This document shows positions 8,667-16,871 of a stretch of DNA of 64,000 bases, piece after piece. This stretch comes from Roseateles sp. Lineage in GTDB: Bacteria > Pseudomonadota > Gammaproteobacteria > Burkholderiales > Burkholderiaceae_C. The position numbers were made by a program, and so were the translations under genes. Within the stretch, counting starts at the first letter, position 1. The number at the start of each line of letters is the position of its first letter. Under the pieces are notes generated by a model. The model was not told the origin of the DNA. It was given only the letters and a program-made list of their open reading frames with translations, and did not search any database. The DNA lies in the NCBI GenBank assembly GCA_016790285.1, contig JAEUPJ010000028.1, positions 50,054 through 114,053 of the forward strand, written 5' to 3'.

Positions 8667-9256
8667 CGCGCCAGACCGGCACCCTCGCCCAGTGGGACGA
8701 TGCCAAGGGCTATGGCTTCATCACGCCCGACGGCGGCGGGCCCAAGGTGTTCGTGCACGTCAAGGCCTTCGGGCTGCGCCCGCACCGGCCGTTCGTGGGT
8801 GAGCGGCTGAGCTACCGCGAGGGCGCCGACGCCCAGGGCAAGCGCCGCGCGCAGGACGTGCAGGGCCTGGCCCGGCGGGCACCGGCGCCCAAGCCCGCCG
8901 CGCGGGACGACAGCCTCGTGCTCCTGCTCGTGCCCGCCTTTGCAGCCTGGGTGCTGGCCTGCCACGTGCTGTGGGGCCTGCCGAACTGGCTCTGGGGTGC
9001 CTACTCCGCGCTCAGCATGGCGACCTTCATCGTCTACGCGCTGGACAAGCGCGCGGCGTCGCGGGGTGACTGGCGGGTGGCTGAAAACACATTGCATGTG
9101 CTCGCCCTGGCGGGCGGCTGGCCGGGTGCCCTGCTGGCCCAGCACACCTTGCGCCACAAGAGCAGCAAGGCGTCGTTTCGCCGCGTCTACTGGGCGACCG
9201 TGGTGCTCAACGTCGGCGCGTTCGTCGCGGTGTTCACGCCGCTGCTGAAAACCTGA
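8663..9256 (+). CDS. cold-shock domain fused to a DUF1294 membrane domain
   Basis: The protein has 197 residues. Residues 1 to about 65 are a cold-shock OB-fold with WDDAKGYGFITPDGG and KVFVHVKAF, matching the RNP1 and RNP2 positions. After a Pro/Ala linker come three to four hydrophobic segments and the DUF1294 signature YALDKRAASRGDWRVAENTLH followed by RHKSSKASFR. The combination places a nucleic-acid-binding domain in front of a small inner-membrane protein. It is a recognised architecture, but its role is unknown. The start overlaps the LysR stop, and the end overlaps the convergent hydratase gene by 23 bp. Confidence 0.9.
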   Translation: MTRQTGTLAQWDDAKGYGFITPDGGGPKVFVHVKAFGLRPHRPFVGERLSYREGADAQGKRRAQDVQGLARRAPAPKPAARDDSLVLLLVPAFAAWVLACHVLWGLPNWLWGAYSALSMATFIVYALDKRAASRGDWRVAENTLHVLALAGGWPGALLAQHTLRHKSSKASFRRVYWATVVLNVGAFVAVFTPLLKT

Positions 9257-9965
9257 ACTCGCCCAGGCCCTCGATGGCCAGCGTGCCTTGCGCGGCGCCC
9301 GGGCAGGCGTGCAGGCCGCCCCAGGCCCCCGTCGTCACCACCGTACCGGCCTTGACCGTGTCGCCATGGCGCGTGGCGTGTTGCAGCCAGGCTGCCAGCA
9401 CGCCGGCCGGGTTGGCCAGCGAGTGCCCGCCGCGCCGGGTGATCTCGGGCTGGCCGTCCAGGGCCAGGCGCCAGCCGGCCTGGGCCCAGTCCAGGGGGCG
9501 CCAGGGCTGCCACGCTCCGAGCAGCAGACCGGCGTTGGATTGGAAGTCCGCCATGCGCAGCAGCGCCGGTGCGTCCATGCCCTGGCGCCAGCGCGAGGCG
9601 ACGCACTCGACGGCGATGCACATGGCGTCGACGGCGCCGGCCGGCAGCGGGCCCCGGGCCTCGGCAGGCGAGATGTCCCGGCCCAGGCGCAGCGCCACTT
9701 CGGCCTCCACACCCAGCAGGGGAGCCATCACGACGGGCGACACCGGGGAATGGCTGAACGGGCCCTGCGGCCCGGCGCCGCCCGACTTCCACCGCGTGGC
9801 CGGCCAGCCCAGCGCGGCCACGACGCCGTCGTGCACGGCATAGGCGTCTGCCTCGGTCTGCACGGTGGCGGCCCAGGCGTCGGCGTCCAGGCAGGAGGCG
9901 CTGCGGTGGGCCTGCGCCAGGGCGGCGGCCAGGTCGGCGAGCTTGGCGGGGGCGGTGTGCGTCAT
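9234..9965 (-). CDS. 2-keto-4-pentenoate hydratase family protein
   Basis: The protein has 243 residues from the ATG at 9965. It belongs to the fumarylacetoacetate-hydrolase-like hydratase/decarboxylase family (MhpD/HpaH type), whose members add water to or decarboxylate 2-oxo acids from meta-cleavage of aromatics. The GVEAEVALRLGRD stretch holds the acidic metal-binding E-x-E pattern. FSHSPVSPV, NPAGVLAAWL and TVVTTGAWGG also match the fold. No ring-cleavage operon is directly attached. The DODA-type dioxygenase 0.8 kb away is not in the same transcription unit, so the substrate is open. Confidence 0.8.
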   Translation of the reverse strand: MTHTAPAKLADLAAALAQAHRSASCLDADAWAATVQTEADAYAVHDGVVAALGWPATRWKSGGAGPQGPFSHSPVSPVVMAPLLGVEAEVALRLGRDISPAEARGPLPAGAVDAMCIAVECVASRWRQGMDAPALLRMADFQSNAGLLLGAWQPWRPLDWAQAGWRLALDGQPEITRRGGHSLANPAGVLAAWLQHATRHGDTVKAGTVVTTGAWGGLHACPGAAQGTLAIEGLGEFRFSAAA

Positions 9966-10109
9966 CCCGCCAGTGTCGTGCACCCAAGGGGCGGCAATGC
10001 CGCGACCGCGTGAGCGTTTGCCCCCCCGCGGTGAAGGGGGGCGGGGAACCGATGGGTTCCGGTGGGTACTACCGCAGCAGTTACTCAACCGTCACCTGGA
10101 GTTCCTGCC

Positions 10110-10727
10110 ATGAAAGCGATCCGAACCTTCCTGCTGGCTCTGGCCGCGCTCGCGGCCCAGGCGGGGCTGTCCACCGCTCTGGCGGCCCCGTTGCGCTTCA
10201 CGTTCTATGACTGCGGGGCCTACGCCGACTGCAAGACGACGCCGCCGACCGTGCTGGCGCAGTTCGTCACGCCTGGCACGGTGATGGCGCCGGCCGTGCC
10301 GCCCGCGGGCACGCGCACGCCCGCGGAGGCTGTGAACGTCCAGCAGCAACTGGCGGGCAGCTGGGACGACCTGGGGCTCATCACCTTCAACCAGAACGGC
10401 TTCATCGGCAGCCAGTTCCTGTTCGAAAACCTGCAGGGCGCGTCCGGCCAGACCTATTCGCCGGTCATGAGCATCGCGCCGGCCTTCGTGCAGGCGCTGG
10501 AGCTGGTGTGGGACCTGGGCACCTACACGGGCCTGGGCGTCGTGAACTGCTACAACGTCAACTGCAGCATCACCACCACGATCCGCGCCTACTCGATGCT
10601 CGTCGTGGACCGGTGGACGCCCAACACCAACACGGTGCCGGAACCCCAGGGCGCGGCGCTGGCACTGGCCGCACTCGCCCTGGCGGCGGCCGCGCCGCGC
10701 CGCCGTGGCCGCGCGGCGCAGGCCTGA
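10110..10727 (+). CDS. PEP-CTERM sorting domain protein
   Basis: The protein has 205 residues. A signal peptide (MKAIRTFLLALAALAAQAG, cleavage near ALAAP) is followed by about 150 residues with no recognised domain. Two Cys-containing segments, DCGAYADC and CYNVNC, could form disulfides. The C-terminus has the complete PEP-CTERM layout: VPEPQG, a hydrophobic Ala/Leu helix and then a basic tail, RRRGR. Such proteins are processed by an exosortase and exported, often in bacteria that make exopolysaccharide. The exosortase would be elsewhere in the genome. The gene stands alone, and its stop directly abuts the end of the convergent dioxygenase gene. The ATG at 10110 was chosen for the signal peptide. 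Confidence 0.85.
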   Translation: MKAIRTFLLALAALAAQAGLSTALAAPLRFTFYDCGAYADCKTTPPTVLAQFVTPGTVMAPAVPPAGTRTPAEAVNVQQQLAGSWDDLGLITFNQNGFIGSQFLFENLQGASGQTYSPVMSIAPAFVQALELVWDLGTYTGLGVVNCYNVNCSITTTIRAYSMLVVDRWTPNTNTVPEPQGAALALAALALAAAAPRRRGRAAQA

Positions 10728-11522
10728 TCAGCCGAAGCGAAAGCTCGATGCCGTCACGCCCCCGAGGTACTCGGTCTCGTGATAGTTGCAGAGGGCGTCG
10801 TCCTGCTCGGCGGCCCCGGCGGCCACCATCAGCGGCAGCAGGTGTTCCTCCCGGGCGTGCGCCTGCCGCGCGGCGGGCGCCTGGGCCCAGGCCTTGAGCC
10901 GTTCGGCGCGGCCCGCGGGTGAGGGCAGGGCACCTTGCAGCCAGGCATCGAAGGCGATGGACGGCGCGCGGCCCGCACCGCTGAACATCAGCGACAGGTT
11001 GTGGAAGCTGAAGCCGCTGCCCAGGATGAGCACGCCCTCGTCGCGCAGCGGGGCCAGGGCGCGGCCCAGGGCCAGGTGCTCTGCCGGGTCCAGCCCGCGG
11101 CGCAGGGAAAGCTGCACGACGGGGATCTGGGCGTCGGGGTACATCGGGGCCAGGGTGCAGAAGGCGCCGTGGTCGAAGCCGCGGGTCGCGTTGCGCGCCG
11201 CGGGTAGCCCGGCCGCCTCAATGAGCGCGACCACACGCTCGGCCAGCACCGGGTCGCCCGGGGCCGGGTAGACCACCTTGTAGGTGTGGGGCGGGAAGCC
11301 CCCGTAGTCGTAGAGCATGCCCGGGCGGGGCGCCGTCATCACGGTGAACGCCGGCTCCTCCCAGTGGGCCGAGATCATCACGATGGCCTTCGGGGCCTCG
11401 GGCAGCGTGGCCGGCAGCGCCTTGAGCGAGGCTTCGAGCTGTGCATGTCCCCGGCGGAAGTCGCCATCCATCCAGGGCCAGGGGCCGCCGCCGTGCGAGA
11501 GGAAGAAGGTGGGCTGTCTCAT
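10728..11522 (-). CDS. DODA-type extradiol ring-opening dioxygenase (LigB/YgiD family)
   Basis: This is a 264-residue metal-dependent dioxygenase of the class III extradiol superfamily. Candidate metal-ligand histidines are seen in FLSHGGGP near the N-terminus, ISAHWEEP and FDHGAFCTLAPMYP. LILGSGFSFHN and EEHLLPLMVAAGA are also typical. Family members open catechol-type rings such as DOPA; E. coli YgiD is one. No dedicated pathway genes are adjacent, so the substrate is unknown. The ATG at 11522 is followed by RQPTFFLSHGG, the usual N-terminus. Confidence 0.88.
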   Translation of the reverse strand: MRQPTFFLSHGGGPWPWMDGDFRRGHAQLEASLKALPATLPEAPKAIVMISAHWEEPAFTVMTAPRPGMLYDYGGFPPHTYKVVYPAPGDPVLAERVVALIEAAGLPAARNATRGFDHGAFCTLAPMYPDAQIPVVQLSLRRGLDPAEHLALGRALAPLRDEGVLILGSGFSFHNLSLMFSGAGRAPSIAFDAWLQGALPSPAGRAERLKAWAQAPAARQAHAREEHLLPLMVAAGAAEQDDALCNYHETEYLGGVTASSFRFG

Positions 11523-11622
11523 GATGAGCGCCAGCTTAGGCCCGCGTCCCCGGTCGGGGGTTCAACGCCTCCGCCGCCAGCGCTCAAAGCGGCTGAACGG
11601 TGACCGCGATAATCCGCCCCCC

Positions 11623-12930
11623 ATGCAGATCCTGCCCCCCGATACCGACGACGCCCAGCGCCCCGACCGCGTGGAGGACTACTTCCGCGACGGCGCGGCG
11701 CCGAACGAGGCGCTGCTGTGGTGGCAGCTGGAGCGCCAGGACGCCCTGCAGGCCGCCTTGCGGGCGCTGTTCCAGGGCCCGGCGGGCCTGACGCGGCTGC
11801 GGCTGTGGGTGTTCCTGGAGCTGATGGCGCTGCGCGAGTCGCGCCTGACCCGAGAGGCGCTGAACCAGGCCTTCCATGTGCTGCGCGACGAAGTGCTGGA
11901 CAGCGTCCTCAAGCGCCTGCGCGAGGCCGAGCTGCTGGCCTGGGACGCCACCGCCCAGACCTATGCCGTCACGCCCCTGGCCCAGCAGGTCGTGGGCCTG
12001 TTGCAGCCCCTCACGCAGGAACAGGCCCCCGACGGCGACCTCGCCTCGCTGCTGGCCGGCGTGGCCGGCGCCCACCAGCTCGGCACCCTGCAGCCCGCGC
12101 AGCTGCAGCACCTGCTGGCCCAGCTCTCGCGGCTGTACGACGAGTTCGCCGACGCCATCGCCAGCGGCAGCGAGTTCGCGCTGCGCCGCGCCCGCACGCG
12201 CTTCGAGAAGGCGCTGACGCTGGTGGACCGCGCGGGCGAGGCCCTGGGCGCCATCATTGCCCAGGCCGAGTCAGCCGGCGACGCCCGCTTGGAGCGCCTG
12301 GCGCGCGAGCTGGGTTTGGCCCAGGCGCGGCTGCTGGCCATGGCCAGCCAGTTCAACCGCGCGCTGCAGCAGGCCGACCGCCAGCGCGTGACGCTCGGCT
12401 CCACCGGCATCACCACCACCGACGTGCGCCGCTGGCTGCAGAGCCAGGGCGACCTGGCCGGGCTGCTGGGCGGCGGCTGGCTGCGCCCCGTGCACCCGGT
12501 GCTGGTGGCCCAGCGCGACCTGGTCGACACGACCGAGGCCGAGTTCGAGCGCGACCGCCCCGTCGTGGCTGATGCCGCCGCGCTGCCGCAAGGCCAGGCC
12601 GCGCCCCCGGGCGAGCTGGCCGTGCTGCAGCTGCCGCCCGAGATGGGCCAGATGCAGGCCCTGCTCAACGCCTGGACGGCGGCCGGCACCACCGAGCCGC
12701 AAGACCTCGCGCCGGCCGTGCTCGGCGGCAGCTACGCCCGCGCCGCCTACCGCGCCCAGCTGTTGCCGCTGCTGGGCGACCCGCAGGCCCGCCACCTCAA
12801 GGGCGCCACGGGCGACATGGCGCGCCAGCCTTGGAGCGTGCGCTGGTCGGCCGAGCAAGGCGAAGTCGACGACGAGTTCATCAAGTGGATGAGCCGCGGC
12901 GTCCTTACCCCTGAATCACCTACCCCATGA
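11623..12930 (+). CDS. mksF: MksF-like condensin kleisin subunit
   Basis: This 435-residue protein is the first gene of a three-gene operon with an MksE-like and an SMC-like protein, the order seen for mksF-mksE-mksB in Pseudomonas. It is rich in Leu, Gln and Ala. It has a predicted winged-helix N-terminal part (ALNQAFHVLRDEVLDSVLKRL, then AQTYAVTPLAQQ) and a long helical middle, as expected of a MukF/JetA-type kleisin that bridges the SMC heads. I used the ATG at 11623 because upstream sequence reads as the divergent promoter region. A GATAAT hexamer lies only 9 bp before this ATG. The stop overlaps the mksE start by 4 bp. The call depends on the operon more than on its own motifs. Confidence 0.8.
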   Translation: MQILPPDTDDAQRPDRVEDYFRDGAAPNEALLWWQLERQDALQAALRALFQGPAGLTRLRLWVFLELMALRESRLTREALNQAFHVLRDEVLDSVLKRLREAELLAWDATAQTYAVTPLAQQVVGLLQPLTQEQAPDGDLASLLAGVAGAHQLGTLQPAQLQHLLAQLSRLYDEFADAIASGSEFALRRARTRFEKALTLVDRAGEALGAIIAQAESAGDARLERLARELGLAQARLLAMASQFNRALQQADRQRVTLGSTGITTTDVRRWLQSQGDLAGLLGGGWLRPVHPVLVAQRDLVDTTEAEFERDRPVVADAAALPQGQAAPPGELAVLQLPPEMGQMQALLNAWTAAGTTEPQDLAPAVLGGSYARAAYRAQLLPLLGDPQARHLKGATGDMARQPWSVRWSAEQGEVDDEFIKWMSRGVLTPESPTP

Positions 12931-13607
12931 GCCCACTCGACGACGCCCAGCAACTCGCCGCGCAACTGCTGGCCCGGCGCTGGCTGCCGCGCAGCCACCC
13001 CCTCGTGAAGCGCGCGCTGATCGACACCGAGCTCTGGAACGCCCTCGGCGCGCGGCTGGCCGGCGTCGGCCTGCAGCTGGTGGACAACGTGCATGCCGAC
13101 CACATCGCCGTGGCCCTGCTGCGCCCGGCCGAGAGCGCCGTGTTCGGCGAGACGGGGCTGGCGGCCAACAACAACCTGGACCTGCCGCGGGACGGCGTGG
13201 CGCTGCTGGTGGTGCTGTGGAGCCTCATCGTGCTGCCCAAGCGCCAGCGCCAGGTGGCGCGCAGCGACGCCATCCATGCCGGCCAGGGCGAGATGTTCGC
13301 CACCGACAAGCCCATGCCGCAGGCCGCCAGCGTGTCGCCGCTGATCAGCTACCGCAGCCTGCTGGCCGACTTCGGCGACCAGCTCGGCAAGAAGCTGCGC
13401 CTGGACACCAACCTCAAGCTGCTGGAGCGCCACGGCTTCATCACGCGCCGGGGCGAGGACATCGCCGAGGGCCCGCTGCTGGACCTGCTGATCGACTACG
13501 ACCTGCTCGCGCCCCGCATCCTGGACGGTGCCCTGGGCGACGTGCTCGCCCGCGCCGGCCACCCGCTGCCGCGGCCGCAGGAAGAACAACAAGACATTGA
13601 CGACTGA
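12927..13607 (+). CDS. mksE: MksE-like condensin accessory subunit
   Basis: The 226-residue protein sits between the kleisin-like and SMC-like genes, the place and size of MksE/MukE, a winged-helix protein that binds the kleisin. Visible parts include SHPLVKRALIDTELWNAL, a central LVVLWSLIVLPKRQRQ and a likely recognition helix in NLKLLERHGFITRRGED. It overlaps the mksF stop (ATGA) and is followed by mksB after 2 bp, so the three proteins are probably made in fixed ratio. No signal peptide or membrane segment is present. Confidence 0.8.
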   Translation: MSPLDDAQQLAAQLLARRWLPRSHPLVKRALIDTELWNALGARLAGVGLQLVDNVHADHIAVALLRPAESAVFGETGLAANNNLDLPRDGVALLVVLWSLIVLPKRQRQVARSDAIHAGQGEMFATDKPMPQAASVSPLISYRSLLADFGDQLGKKLRLDTNLKLLERHGFITRRGEDIAEGPLLDLLIDYDLLAPRILDGALGDVLARAGHPLPRPQEEQQDIDD

Positions 13608-13609
13608 AG

Positions 13610-16426
13610 ATGTTCCACCTGCAATCGCTTGAACTGCTGCACTGGGACTACTGCCAGCGCGTGACGCTGCCGCTGGACGGCGCCATCATCACCATCGCCG
13701 GCCCCAACGGCTCGGGCAAGACCACGCTGCTGGACGCCATGCGCACGCTGCTGGGCCTGGAGTGCTCGGGCGGCCGCACCTACAAGACCTACGCCCGCCA
13801 CGCCAACGCCGAGACGGCCTGGCTGCGCGCCCTCGTGGACAACCGCCCGCGCTCGCGCCAGAACAGCAGCCGGCCCTTTGCGTCATCGCTGCTGTACGCC
13901 GACCAGGTCACGCTGGCCTGCCGCATCGAGCGCCACGGCGGCGACTGGGTGCGCCGCTACCTCATCGTCGACGGCGTGCATGAGATCGAGCAGCTCGCCG
14001 AGCGCGGCGAGCGCGACTGGCTGGGCATCGAGGCCTGGAAGAAGCGCCTGGAGGCCGCCGGCCTCACGCGCGCCATCGGCCGCGTGCTGGCGCTGGAGCA
14101 GGGGCAGACCGACCGCCTGTGCGAGCTCAGCCCCAAGGAGCTGCTGCGCCTCGTGTTCGAGGTGTTCGGCGACCAGGAAGTGCTGGATCGCTACGAGCAG
14201 GCCCGCAGCCACCAGCAGCATCTCGGCAAGGAGGTCGAGCAGGCCGCAGCCGAGCTGGCCCACACCCAGGCCCAGCTCAGCGACCTGGCCAACCGCGTCA
14301 ACAGCCACCGCCAGTACCAGCTCAAGGTCCAGGAGCGCGAGCGCCTGGCCACCGAGGTGCTGCCGGTGCTGCGCTGGAGCGAGGCCCGCGAGCGCATCGC
14401 CCGCGACGCGCGCGAGCTGCACCGCCAGCGCCTGTTCGCCTCGGGCGACGTGAAGGCGCTGAGCGAAAAGCGCGCGGCGCTGCATGGCCTCTTCACCGCC
14501 CAGGAGGCCGCCAAGGCACGGCTGAAGGCACTGGAGGGCGAGCGGCGCGAGGCGCGTGCGGCGTTCGACGCGGCGCGTGAGGCCGAGCGGCCGGCGGAGG
14601 CTCTCGTCAAGCGCGAGGACGAGCTGCGCGCGCTGGCCGACGTCGAGGCCGATGCCGCCGCGCTGACCGCCCGCATGCAGGAACTCGCCGCCGAGCGCGA
14701 CCGGCTGCGCGCCGACTACACCCGCGCCAGCGACAAGGCCTCGCGCGCCCAAGCCCAGCTCGGCGAGCTGAGCGGCAAGCGCCTGCCGCCGCCGCCACCC
14801 GAGGTCGCGCCGATGAAGCGCGCCCTGGACGACGCCGGCATCGCCCACTACCTGGTGGCCGACAGCATCGACATCGCCGACGAAACCTGGCGCGCCGCGG
14901 CCGAGGGCCTGCTGCGCCCGTCGCGCTGGGTCGTCGTGCTCAAGCACCGCAGCGACGAAGGCCGTGCCTTCGACATCGCGGCCAAGCAGCGCTACCGGCA
15001 CTACGTCGTCGCCGACACCTCGGCCGTGGGCCAGGCGCCTGCGGGCTCGCTGCTGGCCGCACTCAACGTCAGCGCCCCGCTGCCGACCTGGCTGGTGCGC
15101 CAGCTCGGCGCCATCCGCTGCGTGACCTCCACGGAGGAGGGCGCCAAGACAAGCGGCGAGTGGATCACGACCGATGCGTACTACCGCGACGGCCGCGGTG
15201 GCCGCAGCGTGTTCGTCGAGCCGCGCGACCACCAGTTCGGCGCTTCGGCGGTGGACTCCCGCCGCGCCGCGCTGGAGGCCGAGCTGGCCCGCTGGGACGG
15301 TGAGCTGAGCCGCATCGCCAAGGCCCAGGCCGAGGTGGAGCGCCAGTTCAAGGACGTGCAGCGCGCGGCGGTCGGCCACAAGGCGGCGCAGGAGCTGTCC
15401 GAGCGTGCCGATGAGTTCGCCGAGGCGCGCGTGCGGCTGCCCGTGCTGCGCCAGGCGCGGACCGAAGCCTCCACCCGCATGAGCCAGCTCGACGCCGAGC
15501 ACGAGCGCGTGGTGCGCGAGTCCACCCGCAGCGAGCAGGCCTATGAAGGCGCGCAGATCGCGCTGAAGGACGGCGAAGGCTCGGCGGCTGGCCGCCTGCG
15601 CGAGCACGAGTCCCGGCGCGAGGCGCTGCGCAAGGCCTCGCGCGAGAGCCGTGAGCAGAAGGCCCGCTTCCCCGCCGCCTGGGTCACGCCTGCGGCGCTG
15701 GCGGCCCTGCGCGAGGAGTTCGAGAGCGCCCGCCAGGCCGAGATCCGGGCCCACCACGTGGACCAGGAACTCGACGGTGGCCACTGGGAGGTCGACGCCA
15801 GCGTCGTGGAGCGCCATGCGCGCATGGCCGCGCAGGTGCACGAGCAGGACACCCAGCTCAGCGACCGCCGCGCGAGCAACGAGATGGCGCGCATCGCCGC
15901 CTTCAACGCCCGCGAGCGCTACATCGACGTGCTGCGCGCCACCGTGCGCCGCTACAAGAAGAACGTGGCCGAACTGGGCGAACTGGCCGGCACCACCGCC
16001 GAAGCCGTGCTGCCCCACCTCGACAACGACGACACCGTGCTCGCCCAGGCCGGGCTGCAGGTCAAGTTCAACTTCGACGGCAAGGGCGAGGTCGGCCTGA
16101 ACGACGGCGAGGCCTCGGGCGGCCAGCAGGTGCTCAAGAGCCTCATCCTGCTCGTGGGCCTCATGAAGGACGACGAGACGCCCGGCGGCTTCGTCTTCAT
16201 CGACGAGCCCTTTGCCCACCTGGACGTGCGCAACATCCAGCTCGTCGGCCATTTCCTGCGCTCCACGCGCGCGCAGTACCTGCTGACCACGCCGATCACG
16301 CACAACGTCGAGGTGTTCGAGCCCAGCGAGATCACGCTGGTGACGAGCAAGAAGCCGCGCGGCGAGCGCTGGGCGCCGCCGATCGCGGTGCTGGCGCGCC
16401 GCCCCGAAGTCTCGGCCTATGACTGA
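13610..16426 (+). CDS. mksB: MksB-like SMC ATPase
   Basis: This 938-residue condensin ATPase would extrude or clamp DNA for chromosome organisation or plasmid defence. Walker A is GPNGSGKTT at residues 31-39. Two long coiled-coil arms, at about 190-390 and 540-790, flank a globular hinge-like region at about 395-530. The signature motif SGGQQVLKSL is near 835, and Walker B GGFVFIDEPFAHLD near 860. The size is that of MksB, well below MukB at about 1,480. The conserved head-proximal QTDRLCELSPKELLRLVFEV follows the Walker A lobe. No MksG/JetD nuclease gene follows: the next gene is a thioesterase overlapping by 8 bp. SbcC is less likely given the two partner genes. Confidence 0.88.
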   Translation: MFHLQSLELLHWDYCQRVTLPLDGAIITIAGPNGSGKTTLLDAMRTLLGLECSGGRTYKTYARHANAETAWLRALVDNRPRSRQNSSRPFASSLLYADQVTLACRIERHGGDWVRRYLIVDGVHEIEQLAERGERDWLGIEAWKKRLEAAGLTRAIGRVLALEQGQTDRLCELSPKELLRLVFEVFGDQEVLDRYEQARSHQQHLGKEVEQAAAELAHTQAQLSDLANRVNSHRQYQLKVQERERLATEVLPVLRWSEARERIARDARELHRQRLFASGDVKALSEKRAALHGLFTAQEAAKARLKALEGERREARAAFDAAREAERPAEALVKREDELRALADVEADAAALTARMQELAAERDRLRADYTRASDKASRAQAQLGELSGKRLPPPPPEVAPMKRALDDAGIAHYLVADSIDIADETWRAAAEGLLRPSRWVVVLKHRSDEGRAFDIAAKQRYRHYVVADTSAVGQAPAGSLLAALNVSAPLPTWLVRQLGAIRCVTSTEEGAKTSGEWITTDAYYRDGRGGRSVFVEPRDHQFGASAVDSRRAALEAELARWDGELSRIAKAQAEVERQFKDVQRAAVGHKAAQELSERADEFAEARVRLPVLRQARTEASTRMSQLDAEHERVVRESTRSEQAYEGAQIALKDGEGSAAGRLREHESRREALRKASRESREQKARFPAAWVTPAALAALREEFESARQAEIRAHHVDQELDGGHWEVDASVVERHARMAAQVHEQDTQLSDRRASNEMARIAAFNARERYIDVLRATVRRYKKNVAELGELAGTTAEAVLPHLDNDDTVLAQAGLQVKFNFDGKGEVGLNDGEASGGQQVLKSLILLVGLMKDDETPGGFVFIDEPFAHLDVRNIQLVGHFLRSTRAQYLLTTPITHNVEVFEPSEITLVTSKKPRGERWAPPIAVLARRPEVSAYD

Positions 16427-16853
16427 CTGGGACCGGCCGTCGCCCTTCACGCTGGCCCTCACGCCCGCGCCGGAACACATCGATGGCCTGGGCCACACGA
16501 ACAACGCGGTCTACGTGCAGTGGTGCGAACAGGCTGGCTGGGCGCATTCCGAGGCCCTGGGCCTGAGCCTGGCGGACTACCGGCGCCTGGACCGCGCGAT
16601 GGCGATCCGCGAAGGGCACTACGACTACCTGCTGCCCTCCTTCGTGGGCGAGCCGCTGGTGCTGGGCACCTGGCTCACCGCCAGTGACGGCCGGCTGACG
16701 ATGGAGCGGCGCTTTCAGCTGCGCCGGGCCAGCGACGGCGTGACGCTGCTGCGCGGGCGCTGGGCGCTGGTGTGCATCGAGATCAGCACCGGGCGGCCCA
16801 AGCGCATGCCGGCGGAGTTCCTGGCCGTCTACGAGGCGGCCGTGGTGGCCTGA
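16419..16853 (+). CDS. acyl-CoA thioesterase, hotdog fold (4-hydroxybenzoyl-CoA thioesterase family)
   Basis: The 144-residue hotdog-fold protein carries the typical motif HIDGLGHTNNAVYVQWCEQA; the aspartate and HTNNAVY segment mark the active site of this family. FVGEPLVLGTWL and LTMERRFQLRR form the expected beta strands. It would hydrolyse an acyl-CoA thioester in the cytoplasm, but the substrate cannot be told. Its start overlaps the mksB stop by 8 bp, so it is translated from the tail of the condensin operon. No functional link is evident. Confidence 0.88.
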   Translation: MTDWDRPSPFTLALTPAPEHIDGLGHTNNAVYVQWCEQAGWAHSEALGLSLADYRRLDRAMAIREGHYDYLLPSFVGEPLVLGTWLTASDGRLTMERRFQLRRASDGVTLLRGRWALVCIEISTGRPKRMPAEFLAVYEAAVVA

Positions 16854-16871
16854 GATGCGAGCAGCCCGGGC

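Noticed and set aside
11623-16426. Assignment as a complete Wadjet (JetABCD) defence system
   Set aside because: The toprim/DUF2220 JetD gene is missing, and MksB length fits the Pseudomonas MksFEB type better.
13610-16426. Assignment of the SMC-like protein as SbcC
   Set aside because: No SbcD nuclease is adjacent; instead kleisin- and MksE-like genes precede it.
13883-16504. An 873-codon minus-strand open frame across mksB
   Set aside because: It is the mirror of a verified SMC ATPase with third-position GC; no recognisable motif.
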